64,000 nucleotides of DNA from Rhinopomastus cyanomelas (lineage: Eukaryota; Chordata; Aves; Bucerotiformes; Rhinopomastidae): positions 310,001-374,000 of the forward strand of contig VXBP01008594.1 of assembly GCA_013400115.1 (NCBI GenBank), in the 5' to 3' direction. Below the pieces are notes generated by a model. The model saw only the letters and a program-made list of their open reading frames with translations. It did not search any database and had not been told where the DNA came from. The translations under genes and the position numbers were made by a program. Positions 31,991 to 42,345 of this stretch are shown in pieces; within the stretch, counting starts at the first letter, position 1, and each line of letters starts with the position of its first letter.

Positions 31991-34900
31991 GGTTGTAGGG
32001 CTTGGAGCTGCTTTAACAAAAAAACAACAACAAAAAAACCTAAATAAATAAATAAATCCCAAGCCCACGCAGCCCGTCCATCTGTTGATTAAATGAAGGA
32101 TAAAACTTTTGGAGTTGAGCGCTGCTCAACGGGCAGCTGGGGTTTTTTCTTTGCCCAGCCAGACTTTATTGCTGAACATCCCCTGCCAAATGCTGCCTTT
32201 CCCCCTTGTTACCCAGGCAGAGACTCGAGGTGGCTTCGCTTGTGGTTGGCTTCACCCTCCTCTTCCCCTGGGCTCGGGTGTGATGTTGGGCTCCCCATAC
32301 TGCCCTCGCTTATCCTTGTTCTCTTTTTCTCCTCTCTCCACTTGTACTAATATTCCTTCAGGGAGAAAACTGTGTTTGCATTCGCCTTTGCTTCTGCACA
32401 AAAGGAAACCCACTGTGAGATTTCTGGCTGAACAAACCCCAACTCTCCCTGGTACAGCAGGGCAGCACTGGTGCGGGTGACAGCAGCAATTGGGAGGCTG
32501 CTCCTGGCCTTCGCAGGTCGCTCCCCCAAACCCCTCCACTCCATGCAGGTCAAATGGCACTTGGCTAGTGAAGCTGCCTTATGTTTATACCTGACATCTA
32601 GCTGAGACTTATTTCTCTCCTGATTTTTCCTTCCCTTCCTATTCTTCCTCCCTTTTGCAGGCATTATTTTTAATAAGGGCTAATGCACTTTTTAATAGCG
32701 CTGGGCTCTGGAGCTGCCACAGCTCCTGGGCGATGCTGTGTGGAGCCGGAGCTCAGTGGATCTGTCTCCCCGTCTGTACCATCAGGAGTGTGCAGCTGGT
32801 ACCTTGCTTATTCATGCAGGGTTACGAGGCAGAGAAATAGTGTCTTGCAGAGCGTTTTCCGCTCTCTTCTCCTGTAGGATGAACCGATCACAGCTCGCAG
32901 GATGTGAGAAAAGGGGCTGTAGGCAGTGTTGGGGCTTTTCTCTTTGGGGTGAAGCTGTGCAAAGGATTCCTGATAGGATTTCATGCAAAGGATGCCTTAA
33001 TCTATGTAGTGCTGTGGGTGAGCTAACGGCATGGATGTAGGAAGTGAAGCTGATTTTTGTTATGTTTACATCCCCTCACACAGCCACTATGGTGCCCAGA
33101 TGTGGGGCATTTATTTTCCATGGGCAAAGGTGATCCCCAAGACTGGTGAGCCTTGGGGACACAGAGCCATGTCTCACTCTGGAGGGAGCTGGTGGGCCAA
33201 AACTCACTGGAAGGAGTAAGTAAAATAACTTGACATCCCCCTATCAGGAAGTTCACGGGCTGTTTTTTGCGAGCAGGGAGCAGGCAGGGCTGCCCATGCT
33301 CCTGCAGCACCAAAGTGGCTTGAAGGGCTTTGCCTTCAGTTTCCGTGGGCAGAGGGGCTGTAAGAATTACCAGGATCACCTCTGCTGCCAGCTCTGTGCT
33401 CTGGGAGCTGAGCTCCCTTGGACCAAAGCATTATCAGACAGATATTTTCCCCACTGCTGGATCAGTACATTGATGCCCTTGGGTTTGTACTTCACAAGCC
33501 CCATGGCACCACAGCATCCTGCTGGTTCTGCAGGCTGGACTGTAGGCTCCCAGCTGGCCTTGCAGGAGGGAGGGGACCTCTTGTTCCCTGGCTGGGGCCA
33601 CCTGCACCTGGGTGCACACGGGCCTTGCTCAGCTGAGGAGAAGGAGGAGGGGGGCTGACTTCACAGCTGACTTCTGTGTTTCTCTTGAGGTAAGGAGAAT
33701 AAACTGCCTTCCCTTGAGCATCCTCTGTCTTTCACCCTTGCAAATGGTCTGAAGCAGCCTGCCAGTCAATAGGTTGGTGTTTCCTCTTCAGGGCTGTTTC
33801 CCCCCATGTATTGCTTACGGTCAGGACCACAGCTTTGGTGGGATGCAGGGACAGTCACAGCACAAGCTGCCTCCTGTGATGCCCTTCGGTGGGAAGAAAT
33901 TACTGCTGCCTTTGCTTCTGCCTGCTGAATAGCTGACCACCCTTTCCCCCCAAACCAGCCTTTCTGCTGCTCCAAACTGGGAGAGACTGGAAGCAGCTGG
34001 GGAAAGTGCCCCAGCTGTGGCAGGAGCCCCACCTGCACCTACGTCCCCCTCTTACTGTAACAGCCTGGACGAATCTGTCAGAATCCAAAGTTTACCTTGG
34101 ATGGGAAGGTTTCTGCCTGCCTGGGGCTCTCTTTCCAAAGGCATCTTTGCTTTCTCTCAGGGTGATGAATACTCGGTTCTCCAGGTGTTGCAGGGTTTGC
34201 TTTTCTCCTTCACAGTCCACTTGGTTCCTCCCTGCAAGCAAATCTTCTGCAATCATCTGTCGGAGGGGCCTGTTATTGGTAGCAGTGGCTCAGCTTCTCT
34301 GTGGTTTGGTGTCAGCTCCCAGGTAGAGGAGGGTGAAATCCTGCTGATGAGACAAAGCAGGCTGGTTCTACCTACCCCCACTGGTTAGGACCATAGAGCA
34401 AGGATTTGGGTACCTCAGTGGGGTTTGGTGGTGACAGGGAGCAGAAATGCAAGTTTGAGGAGTGCTGGGAGGTGTCCTGGGCTGTTGTCTCCTAAACCTG
34501 TCTCAGCACTGGGAGGTGTTTCGGGACTGTTAATGGGGTTTGAAGAAGCAGTTGAGGAAGCGCACAGAAGGCACCGCAACTGAAAATGGTTGCGGTGACA
34601 TCAGTGGTTTGGAAAGGTGCTTTGAGAAGATGGGAGATTCTGCTGGTGGGAAGGCATGGGGTTGACAGAGGCACAGGAACTAGCTGCATGGGAGGGAAAC
34701 CAAAGCGAAGTCTCAGGTTTGAGCAGGCTTGGTCCAGTTTATGCTATCCTGGAGGAATGGTTGCAGGTTTTCTCCTCCACCATGTGTTTTGATGAAGTTT
34801 AGATCTCCAGATGCTTCCCCATGTTCACGCTGTACACCCTGCAGTGAGGACCACAGGGGACTTTTGCTCAGACTGGTTTTTTCACAAGGCTTCAGTCATT

Positions 34901-37900
34901 TGAAAAGCTGCAGTTTTGGTCAGGTCTCCTCTGTCAGAGGGAGGAGAGTGAGGAGAACCACCTGCCCTGATGCTGACGCTGCATCCCTACTGGCCTCCTC
35001 CCTTCCAAGGTGAGATGGAGGTCCATCAGCAGCTTATGCACAGCACATCTTGTGCAGATGTCGCTTACTTCTGCGCTTTCCTATTAGGGGACACTAGCTG
35101 AAGCAGAAATGTGCCCAGAAAACCCCTGCCAGGTGACCAGCACTGTGTCATCACCTCCCCAGCTCTGTAGCTGGGCTGTGTCTGTTAGAATAAAAAGGTC
35201 TCCATGCTCTGCTTGGTTTTGCGGCTGTAAATAACGAGGAGAGGCTGATGTGCCCCTTAGGTTGTGAATTGGCTGAGGATCAAGGTCTTTGAATAAACTG
35301 TTTTCCTACAAGCAGTGTGTGGCAGAGTGTGGCTTCAAACCTCCCATGTAACAATGGGGTTGGAGTTCATATGCAGCTTCTGGACTCCAGCTCCTCATCG
35401 TGCTGGAGGAGCGGTGCTGGAGAGAGAGGTGTTCCTCCAAATGCTACTGGAGAGCTGGTTTTATACTGCATCCAGGACCCTTCCAGCAGGATTAAACAGC
35501 CTTTTTAAAAGAAAGACCTTTTGAAGATGGTCAAATTGCAAACAACTGAGAGCTCTAATCTAGCTTTTCCAAGTCTTTTCTTGGATGTCACTGGGAGCTT
35601 CCTCTAGTCAAGGAGACAGTGGAGGTTCAGGGGTGTGTGAATTTGTTACCCACAGGAGCAATTTCAAACCTAGCCGGCTGGAAAGAAATGGAGTTTCAAA
35701 TCTGTGGGGCTTGTTTCCGGGTGGGGACTAAATAGCAGGATCCTGATGCTTCTCCTGGGTTTCTGTTCTAGTACACAGCAGCTTGGGGCTTGCCTAAACT
35801 CAAAGGGGGAAGAGGAAAGTATCCTTCTCTGATCTGTGTGGTGTGATCAGACAGAGCAAACGCTGGGTTCTGCTCTTGGAAGCTGTGGCCTAGCAGATGT
35901 CCTGGTTCAAGATGCCTTTGAAGTAAAGTCGAGGCTGTTTACTTGTTGCCTCTCTGGCAAGACCCAGGCTTGAGTGTTTGCCTTTCCCTGGTGGCAGCAT
36001 CCGCCTCCAAAGTGGAGCAGAAGGAGCTGTAGGTCACTTGGCTGCGATGTGGCTCTTCCTTTTACTGCATTGCATTAAACAGCTTAAAAACCTAAATGTG
36101 CTTTGAGTGGAGCTCTTAGGCATCGGCTCAGGGCCTCTTTCAGTGCCACATGCTGCACAAGCTCAGGTGGAACACTGGCATTGTTAATCCAGGTACTCTT
36201 AGTTTAATGCCTTTGCTCAATGCCCCTACTTGCAATGAGAGGCTCCAGCAAGCATCTGGTCTTCTGCATCTTGGGTGGAGAAAGATGGAACTGGGTTTTT
36301 GAGAGCTTTGTTGTTACTGCTGCTCATTAACCACTGATGCAAGCCAGTCAAGATTGTCAGTGTGGAGAATAGATGCTTTTGCGGTGGGTGAAGTTCCTGG
36401 GTTTATGTGTGTGGTCCCACACTGGCCAATTCACCTCTTAAGTGCCACTGAACTTATGGTCTTGGGTCTGTTGCTGTCATTGACAATCTGGCATGTGACA
36501 AAGCCTCCCAGTGTGCCAGGGTCTGATGGGGTGCTGCAGCATGTGCTTAAGGGAGGGAAGATGCAGGCAAAATTCATTAAGGTGGTTTTTTTTTGTGAGC
36601 TCCATGGCCAGTGGAGTGTGTACTCCAGGCTAGAGGGGCCTGGCTAATTAGGATGAAATGTGCACCCTCAGTGGAAGGGATAAACTTTCTCCAACTTCCT
36701 TTTGGATGAAAGAGCAAAGCTTCATCCTGTAGGTCCAATATTACTTGATTCCCACCCCCAAGCAGGGATTTAGTATGGGAAGCCATTTGTTTTGGAGTCC
36801 CACCTGGTATTTTGGGCAGGTATTCCCTCATTAACTCATTAAAAGGTGATAAATGAAGGGCCTGGATCCTTCTTAGGCTTCTCTCCCCCTCTACTAGCAT
36901 AAATGAGTATTCAAGCTGTATGCTGCCAGTCAGTAAATGTCAATATTGGGTAAGTGTTTCCTTTATATCACTGCAATTTAGCATAAGCTGCTTGGAAACA
37001 AATGTCTTCTATAAGCATGAGGTGTTTCAGTAAGTACACAGTCAACATTACTATGAAGATTAAATAAATGTCAGCCCCACTTGTATGCTCAGCAGCGAGT
37101 TAAGAAGTCGAACTTGTGCAGCAACCAGTGTGGCATCAGCAGCAGGAGGGACCAACAGGTTTGCTCTTTCCTTAGTGCTGGCTGGCAACCTAATGAAAAC
37201 TTGATTCGGCCAGTGTTGGCTGGAGCAGGTGAAGTTGCTGGCTCAGGCTGAGCTGCCTTCTGCAGATCTGTGCAGGCTAGTGCTTAAATGGTTCTGCTGC
37301 TGCCTTTTCTAGTGGATACTGGGAATTGCTGGCTGAAGTGGATGAGACCAAGGGATGTGGTGCTCGGGCATTCACCTCCTTTGTGCAGAGGGAAGCGTTG
37401 GGCTTTAAGAACAGACTGTAAGCTTTGAGCTTGCCTGTAGCTTGAGGCTTCCCAATGCCATAGAGATGCAGCCACCCTCAGTGAGAGTCCTCACTTCCCC
37501 AGTCACTCTTACTGGCTGTTGTCTTGGTTGGCCCATGCCAAGGAGACAAAAGGTAGGAGCACGGTGGGGGACTGATCTGGATGGGTTTCTGTTCCCAGAC
37601 AGGCAAAATTGCTGCATTCTCCCCAGCTGACAAGTAGCTGACTGCAGCCACTTGTTCCCAGCTGCACAAAAATAACTGTAGTCAAAATCGTTTGCAGTCA
37701 GATGAGTCTTATCAGCTCCTCGAGTGCCTGTCTCATCCTCTGCTCTGTGCAGACCTGTTACCCTGCAGGTCCTGGGTTTTAGTGGTTGGCAATTGCTGCC
37801 CCAGCTCAGTCGAGCTGGAACGTCCCAGTTGTGTTCTGGCAGCAGTCAGAGGGTTTAGCAGCTTGTTGCTTGCAGAGCAGGCTCTGACCATGGCTCTTGT

Positions 37901-39020
37901 GTTTCTGGGGCCCAGGAGGTAGCTCCTGGACCTGTGAGGTGTCTGAATAATTCACAGAAGAGGGAGTGAGCGCCAGGGATTCCCAGCAGGAAGAACACCC
38001 GAGTGTTTGGGCTGTCGGAGCAGGTCAGCTGGCAGAGCCAAGGCCGGTTGTTCTGCTGCTCACTCTCCCCTGCAGCCTGGCGGTGGCAGCAGCTCCGCTC
38101 GCATGGAGCAGCGCAGCAGCTGCGGGGCTCTGGCTTTGCGGGGGCTTTGGGGTTCAGTCAGCGAAGGCTGTGCGCCCTCCTGAGCTGCGGAGAGGCTGCT
38201 TGAGGGCTACAGTGGGGAGGGGGGGTTGGGGGCCCTTCTGGAGTCCCCACCCCACAGCGCAGTTGTTCACGTCTCCAGGCAGCGGGGCAGAGCTTGCGGT
38301 GGCCCTGCCAAGCAGCCCAGAGCAGTGGTGCGGGTGCCACAGAGCAGGACGGGTGAGGGTGTAGGAGGGGAACGTGGGGCTGGTTCTGACCCACAGCTTC
38401 TCATCGCCTCAGTGATAGAACTGTGTACTGGCAGTGCTGAGCATGGAGCTGGTGAACCCAGCAGTGGGGAAGAGATGTTGGTCAGCGGTGCCTTGCTGAT
38501 CTGTACCTTATTCTCTTCCATGAGTTAATCCCCAGAGTGTTTCCTCTGTTTTCCTTCTGTCTGTGGCCTTAATCTGAGAATGTGAGGGTCACCCTCTCAG
38601 CACCATCAGCAAGTGCTGTAGAAACGGAACCAACAGCTGCCCGACCTCAGTACAGCTCTTTGCAGTGGTTAGTCTTCCCCATCAGAGCCTGAAGGTCTCT
38701 GTGCTTATTCCTCATCTTGTCCAGAGACTGAGAAGGTTTAAGATATCAAAGCCTTGAGTGACTGTAAATTAACTCCTTCTGTCTGAGGTGAAACTTGGCT
38801 TGAGTTGGATGACTGGCTGGCAGATGGTAGATTTCCTGTGATTTCCTTTATTTGCACTTACGGCAATGGAAATAGTCAAGTAACCTAATTTCAGTACTTG
38901 GGAGACAATACAGCTGGTTTTCCCTCGCTCATGAGCTTCCCCACCAAAGGAAACGTCTTCACCCTGCTGTCCCTCTGTCCTTTTGTGCTTGAACCCAGCT
39001 CTCAAGCAGGGCTGAGATCA
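31991..39020. other. 7-kb CR1-free stretch, presumed 5' part of a long intron
   Basis: No exon or repeat family was recognised. An A-rich stretch with (AAAT)4 lies at 32,018-32,057. The + strand is rich in G and T. In the 60 bases 36,361-36,420 I count 21 T, 9 A, 22 G and 8 C. A second CpG-containing patch occurs at 38,080-38,350 ('ctccgctcgcatggagcagc', 'agcggggcagagcttgcggt'). Confidence 0.35.
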
Positions 39021-39515
39021 TCATAGGATGTTAGGGGTTGGAGGGGACCCAAGAGATCATAGAGTCCAACCCCCCTGCCGCAGCAGGACAAAACTATCTA
39101 ACACAGATCACAGAGGAACGCATCCAGGCGGGCCTTGAAAGTCCCCAGAGAAGGAGACTCCACGACCTCCCTGGGGAGTCTGTTCCAGTGCTCTGTGACC
39201 CTCACAGCAAAGAAGTTCCCCCTTGTGTTGAGGCGGAACCTCCTCTGCTGCAACTTACACCCATTGCTCCTTGTCCTATCACAGGGAGCAAGTGAAAAGA
39301 GCCTGTCCCCCCCCTCCTGGCCAGCCTTCAGGTACTTATAAACATTTATCAAATCTCCCCTAAGTCTTCTGTTCTGCAGACTAAAAAGCCCCAAGTCCCT
39401 CAGCCTCTCCTCATAAGCCATGCCCTCCTGTCCCCTAATCATCCTCGTAGCCCTCCGCTGGACCCTCTCCAGCAGATCCCTGTCCCTCTTCCCTGCACCC
39501 CAGCTCAGTCTCTGT
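39021..39515 (-). mobile_element. CR1 LINE, subfamily A-like, 0.5 kb
   Basis: The left edge is tail complement 'catcataggatgttaggggt'. The - strand then codes FFAVRVTEHWNRLPREVV and, further 5', the RLRDLGLFSLQNRRLRGDL segment near 39,370-39,410. The frame stays open over about 110 codons, so this is a relatively young copy. It is truncated at 'accctctccagcagatccct'. Confidence 0.93.
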
Positions 39516-39561
39516 GCTCTTAAAGTTGTCCTGACTCACCACCACATCCTGAATATTGAGA

Positions 39562-40108
39562 TGACAGAATCACAGAATGATTGAGGCTGGAGAAGCCCTC
39601 TGAGCTCATCTAGCCCAGCCCAGGACCTAATATCACCACATCAGAGAGACCAGGGCACTAAGGGTCACAGCCAGTCTGTCCTTCAACAGACTCCACCGCT
39701 GCCCTGGGTAGTTCATTCCAGACTCTGATCCCCCTTTCCATGAGGAAGGGCTTCCTAACATCCAACCTAACCCTCTCCTGGCAGCTTCAGGCCCTGCTCT
39801 CTTAATCTGTCACTAGTTGCCTGGGAGAAGAGTTTGACCCCAACCTGACCACAACCTCCCTTCAGGGAATTGTAGAGAGGGAGAAGGTCCCCCCACAGAC
39901 TCTCCTCTTCTCCAGGCTAAACACCCTCAGCTCCCTGAACCTTTCCTCATCAGACTTTCCCTCTAGTCCCTTCCCCATCCTTGTTGCTCATCTGGACCCG
40001 CTCCAGCTCCTCAATCTCTTTCTTGAAGGGAGGGGCCCAGCACTACCCTCAGTAGTTGAGGGGAGGTCTCACCAGTGCCAAGTACAGGAGGAGAATTATG
40101 TGGAGATC
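39562..40108 (-). mobile_element. CR1 LINE, subfamily B, 0.55 kb
   Basis: Tail complement 'acagaatcacagaatgattg' is followed by 'gaggctggagaagccctctg' and 'gacctaatatcacc', the B-type 3' end. The right end lies near 'ctcaccagtgccaagtacag'. It lies in the same orientation as the copy at 39,021, with about 46 bp between them. Confidence 0.92.
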
Positions 40109-41217
40109 TACTTTCACTTTACTGAGGGGGAAGATGGCTGGAGTGCTTTTGGTAGCTGCTTCAACTTTGCATTCCTGGTTTAGTCATTGAGTGTGACCTC
40201 AAGTGGCTGCTCCCCCTGTACTGTCTGGGCTGTGTTTGCTCCTGGCAGTGAATATTTGAGACTTTAAGAGGTGATGGCTGACTGTCACCTGCCACCCCTT
40301 GGAAAACCTTCATCCTCCTTCTCACAGATCACAGCATAGGGGCTCAGGGACAAGGATGAGGAGGCTACACTTCAGAAAGGGCAGGTTGGGGAACATTATG
40401 GGACAGCAGAATGTCCTTTTGCTGCCAAGCCCAAATCAGTGTTAATGTCTGCTCATGACAGGTTGGTGACAATGCCAGCAGCAGCAGTGAGCTGGGCTGG
40501 GTGCAAGTTGAGGTCTTGTATAGTGCTCTCAGTCTGAGGGACCTTTCTTTCCCCTTGGCTTCTGCGTGAGCATCTATCTCCTGCGGCAAGAGCACTTTCT
40601 GAAGACTCCTTTTGCTCTGGTCACGCTTGAAACGATGATATTCGTTTAAGATAGACATTTGTGATAAACTAGGAAACACAGTGCCCTTTGAAATCTTCAA
40701 AGCTGTCTTCCATCAAGTGGGCTGACCAGAAAGGCAATGGCAGTGGTGATTGCAGCAAACTTCTCATCCAGCGTAGAGATTTTTTTTCTCCACAGCAGGT
40801 GGGTTTTTCTCCGCGGTTTGGCTCTCTACCAAGCACATGCAGAAAGCTCTGTAGTGCTCTTAACCTGTGCGAGCTGCTGCTGACTGGAGCAGATCAGAGT
40901 TGCTGTCCCAGTGGAAGCATCTTGTTCAAAATCAGCAAGAAAAGCTGAACTTTCAAAACTTGTTGTGGAATAAGAAACATCCAAGCATTATGGATTGAAA
41001 GCTTTGAAGTGGTTTTGCCAAGATAGCGTGTTTTGATATTTGCAGTTTTAATGTAGAGTTCAGGAAGGGTTTGGCTGGATTTTGTGCCCAAACGGTGCTG
41101 AGAACCACTGTCCTCTGGTGTTGGAGGGCTGCTGGGGAGCTGTGTAGAAACTATTTGACTGTTAATGGTCCATTATCCTTTGTTTGGGCTTGGAAATGGG
41201 ATGCATGGGAGGAAAAA
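40109..41217. other. Unique non-coding stretch
   Basis: No repeat or exon recognised. Confidence 0.4.
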
Positions 41218-41898
41218 GGATTGAGGACAGCCCTGAGCAGAAGGACTTGGAGGTGGTGGTGGAGCAGAAGTCGAACAGGCGCCATCAGTGAGCACTTGCA
41301 GCCCAGAAAGCCAACCGTGTCCTAGGCTGCATCAAAAGCAGCAGTGACAGTCGGTTGAGGGAGGGGGATTCTCCCTCTCTACTCTGCACTGGTGAGAACC
41401 CACCTGGAGTCCTGTGTCCAGCACACTATGTTCTGTGTCCAACTCTGGAAGGTGTCCATAGGAGAGTAACTACAATGATCAGAAGGCTGGAGTAAGTCTC
41501 CTTTGAGGACAGACTGAGCAAGTTGGGGTTCTTCAACCTGGAGAAGAGGAGGCTCCCAGGTGGCCTTCTAGCAGCCTTCAAATCTCTGAAGGGGGCTACA
41601 AGAAAGCTGGGGGAGAGCTTTCAACATGGGTGGTAGCAAGAGGAGAAGGGGAAAGGGTTCCAGACTTGAAGAGGGGAGATTGATGTTGGACATGAGGAAC
41701 AAAGTGTTTGCTGTGAGGGTGGGGAGATGCTAGAATAGGTTGCCCAAGGAAGTGGTGGCTGCCCCATCCCAGGAAGTGTTGAAGGCTAGGTGTGCTGGGG
41801 CACTAGTGAGGATGTCCCTGTCTGTGCAGGGGGGTTGGAACTGGATGATCTTTCAGGTCCCTTCCAACCCTGGCCATTCTGTGAGTCTATGATTCTTG
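41218..41898 (+). mobile_element. CR1 LINE, older copy, 0.68 kb
   Basis: It starts at 'attgaggacagccctgagca' and 'gaaggacttggaggtggtgg', includes 'gcagcccagaaagccaaccg' and 'ttcaacctggagaagaggag', and ends 'ggtcccttccaaccctggcc' with tail units 'attctgtgagtctatgattc'. There is a short internal duplication ('cctgtgtccagcacactatg' and 'ttctgtgtccaactctgg') near 41,410-41,445. It is closer to the copy at 17,334 than to A or B. Confidence 0.9.
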
Positions 41899-42169
41899 CA
41901 TCTTCCAAGAGCATCCTGTGGTAAGTTTTCTGTCTAACAGTTTATTGCAGTTGGTCTGGGTGCTCCTCTTTTATTGCCTGCTCTCCTGCATGCCTTGAGG
42001 ACAGCGTGTGCCTTACGTGCTCCTCTCTGAAGCACCAGCTCATAATTGGGAAATATGGTGAGATTGTGAAGGTGCTGATGAAATTCATCCCGTCCTGGTG
42101 CATAGAGCAGGTAAAGAAAGGGCCTAAGAGGCAATTGAAGAGATTGATGGGCAGTAATGGGTGTGATGG

Positions 42170-42345
42170 TACTTTTTGTCCCACGTTTTTAATGAAGTGA
42201 TTGATAACAAACGCAGCTGGAGCCCCCGTGCGGAGACCAAGAGATGCAGTTAAATTACAGAGGCTTCTCAACTTAATGAGGCCAGGTAATAAAAATGAAG
42301 CATAATGAACAAAGTATAATGGGACCATTATGCTTACCAATGCTC
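42170..42345. promoter_or_regulatory. Candidate conserved non-coding element with a perfect palindrome
   Basis: It contains PBX/HOX-like TGATTGAT at 42,198-42,205, AACAAAG (SOX/TCF-type) near 42,308, and the palindrome ATAATGG-GA-CCATTAT at 42,316-42,331. There is also a 10-bp inverted repeat AAGCATAATG/CATTATGCTT (42,298-42,307 and 42,326-42,335). The region is AT-rich, unique and not coding. Confidence 0.38.
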
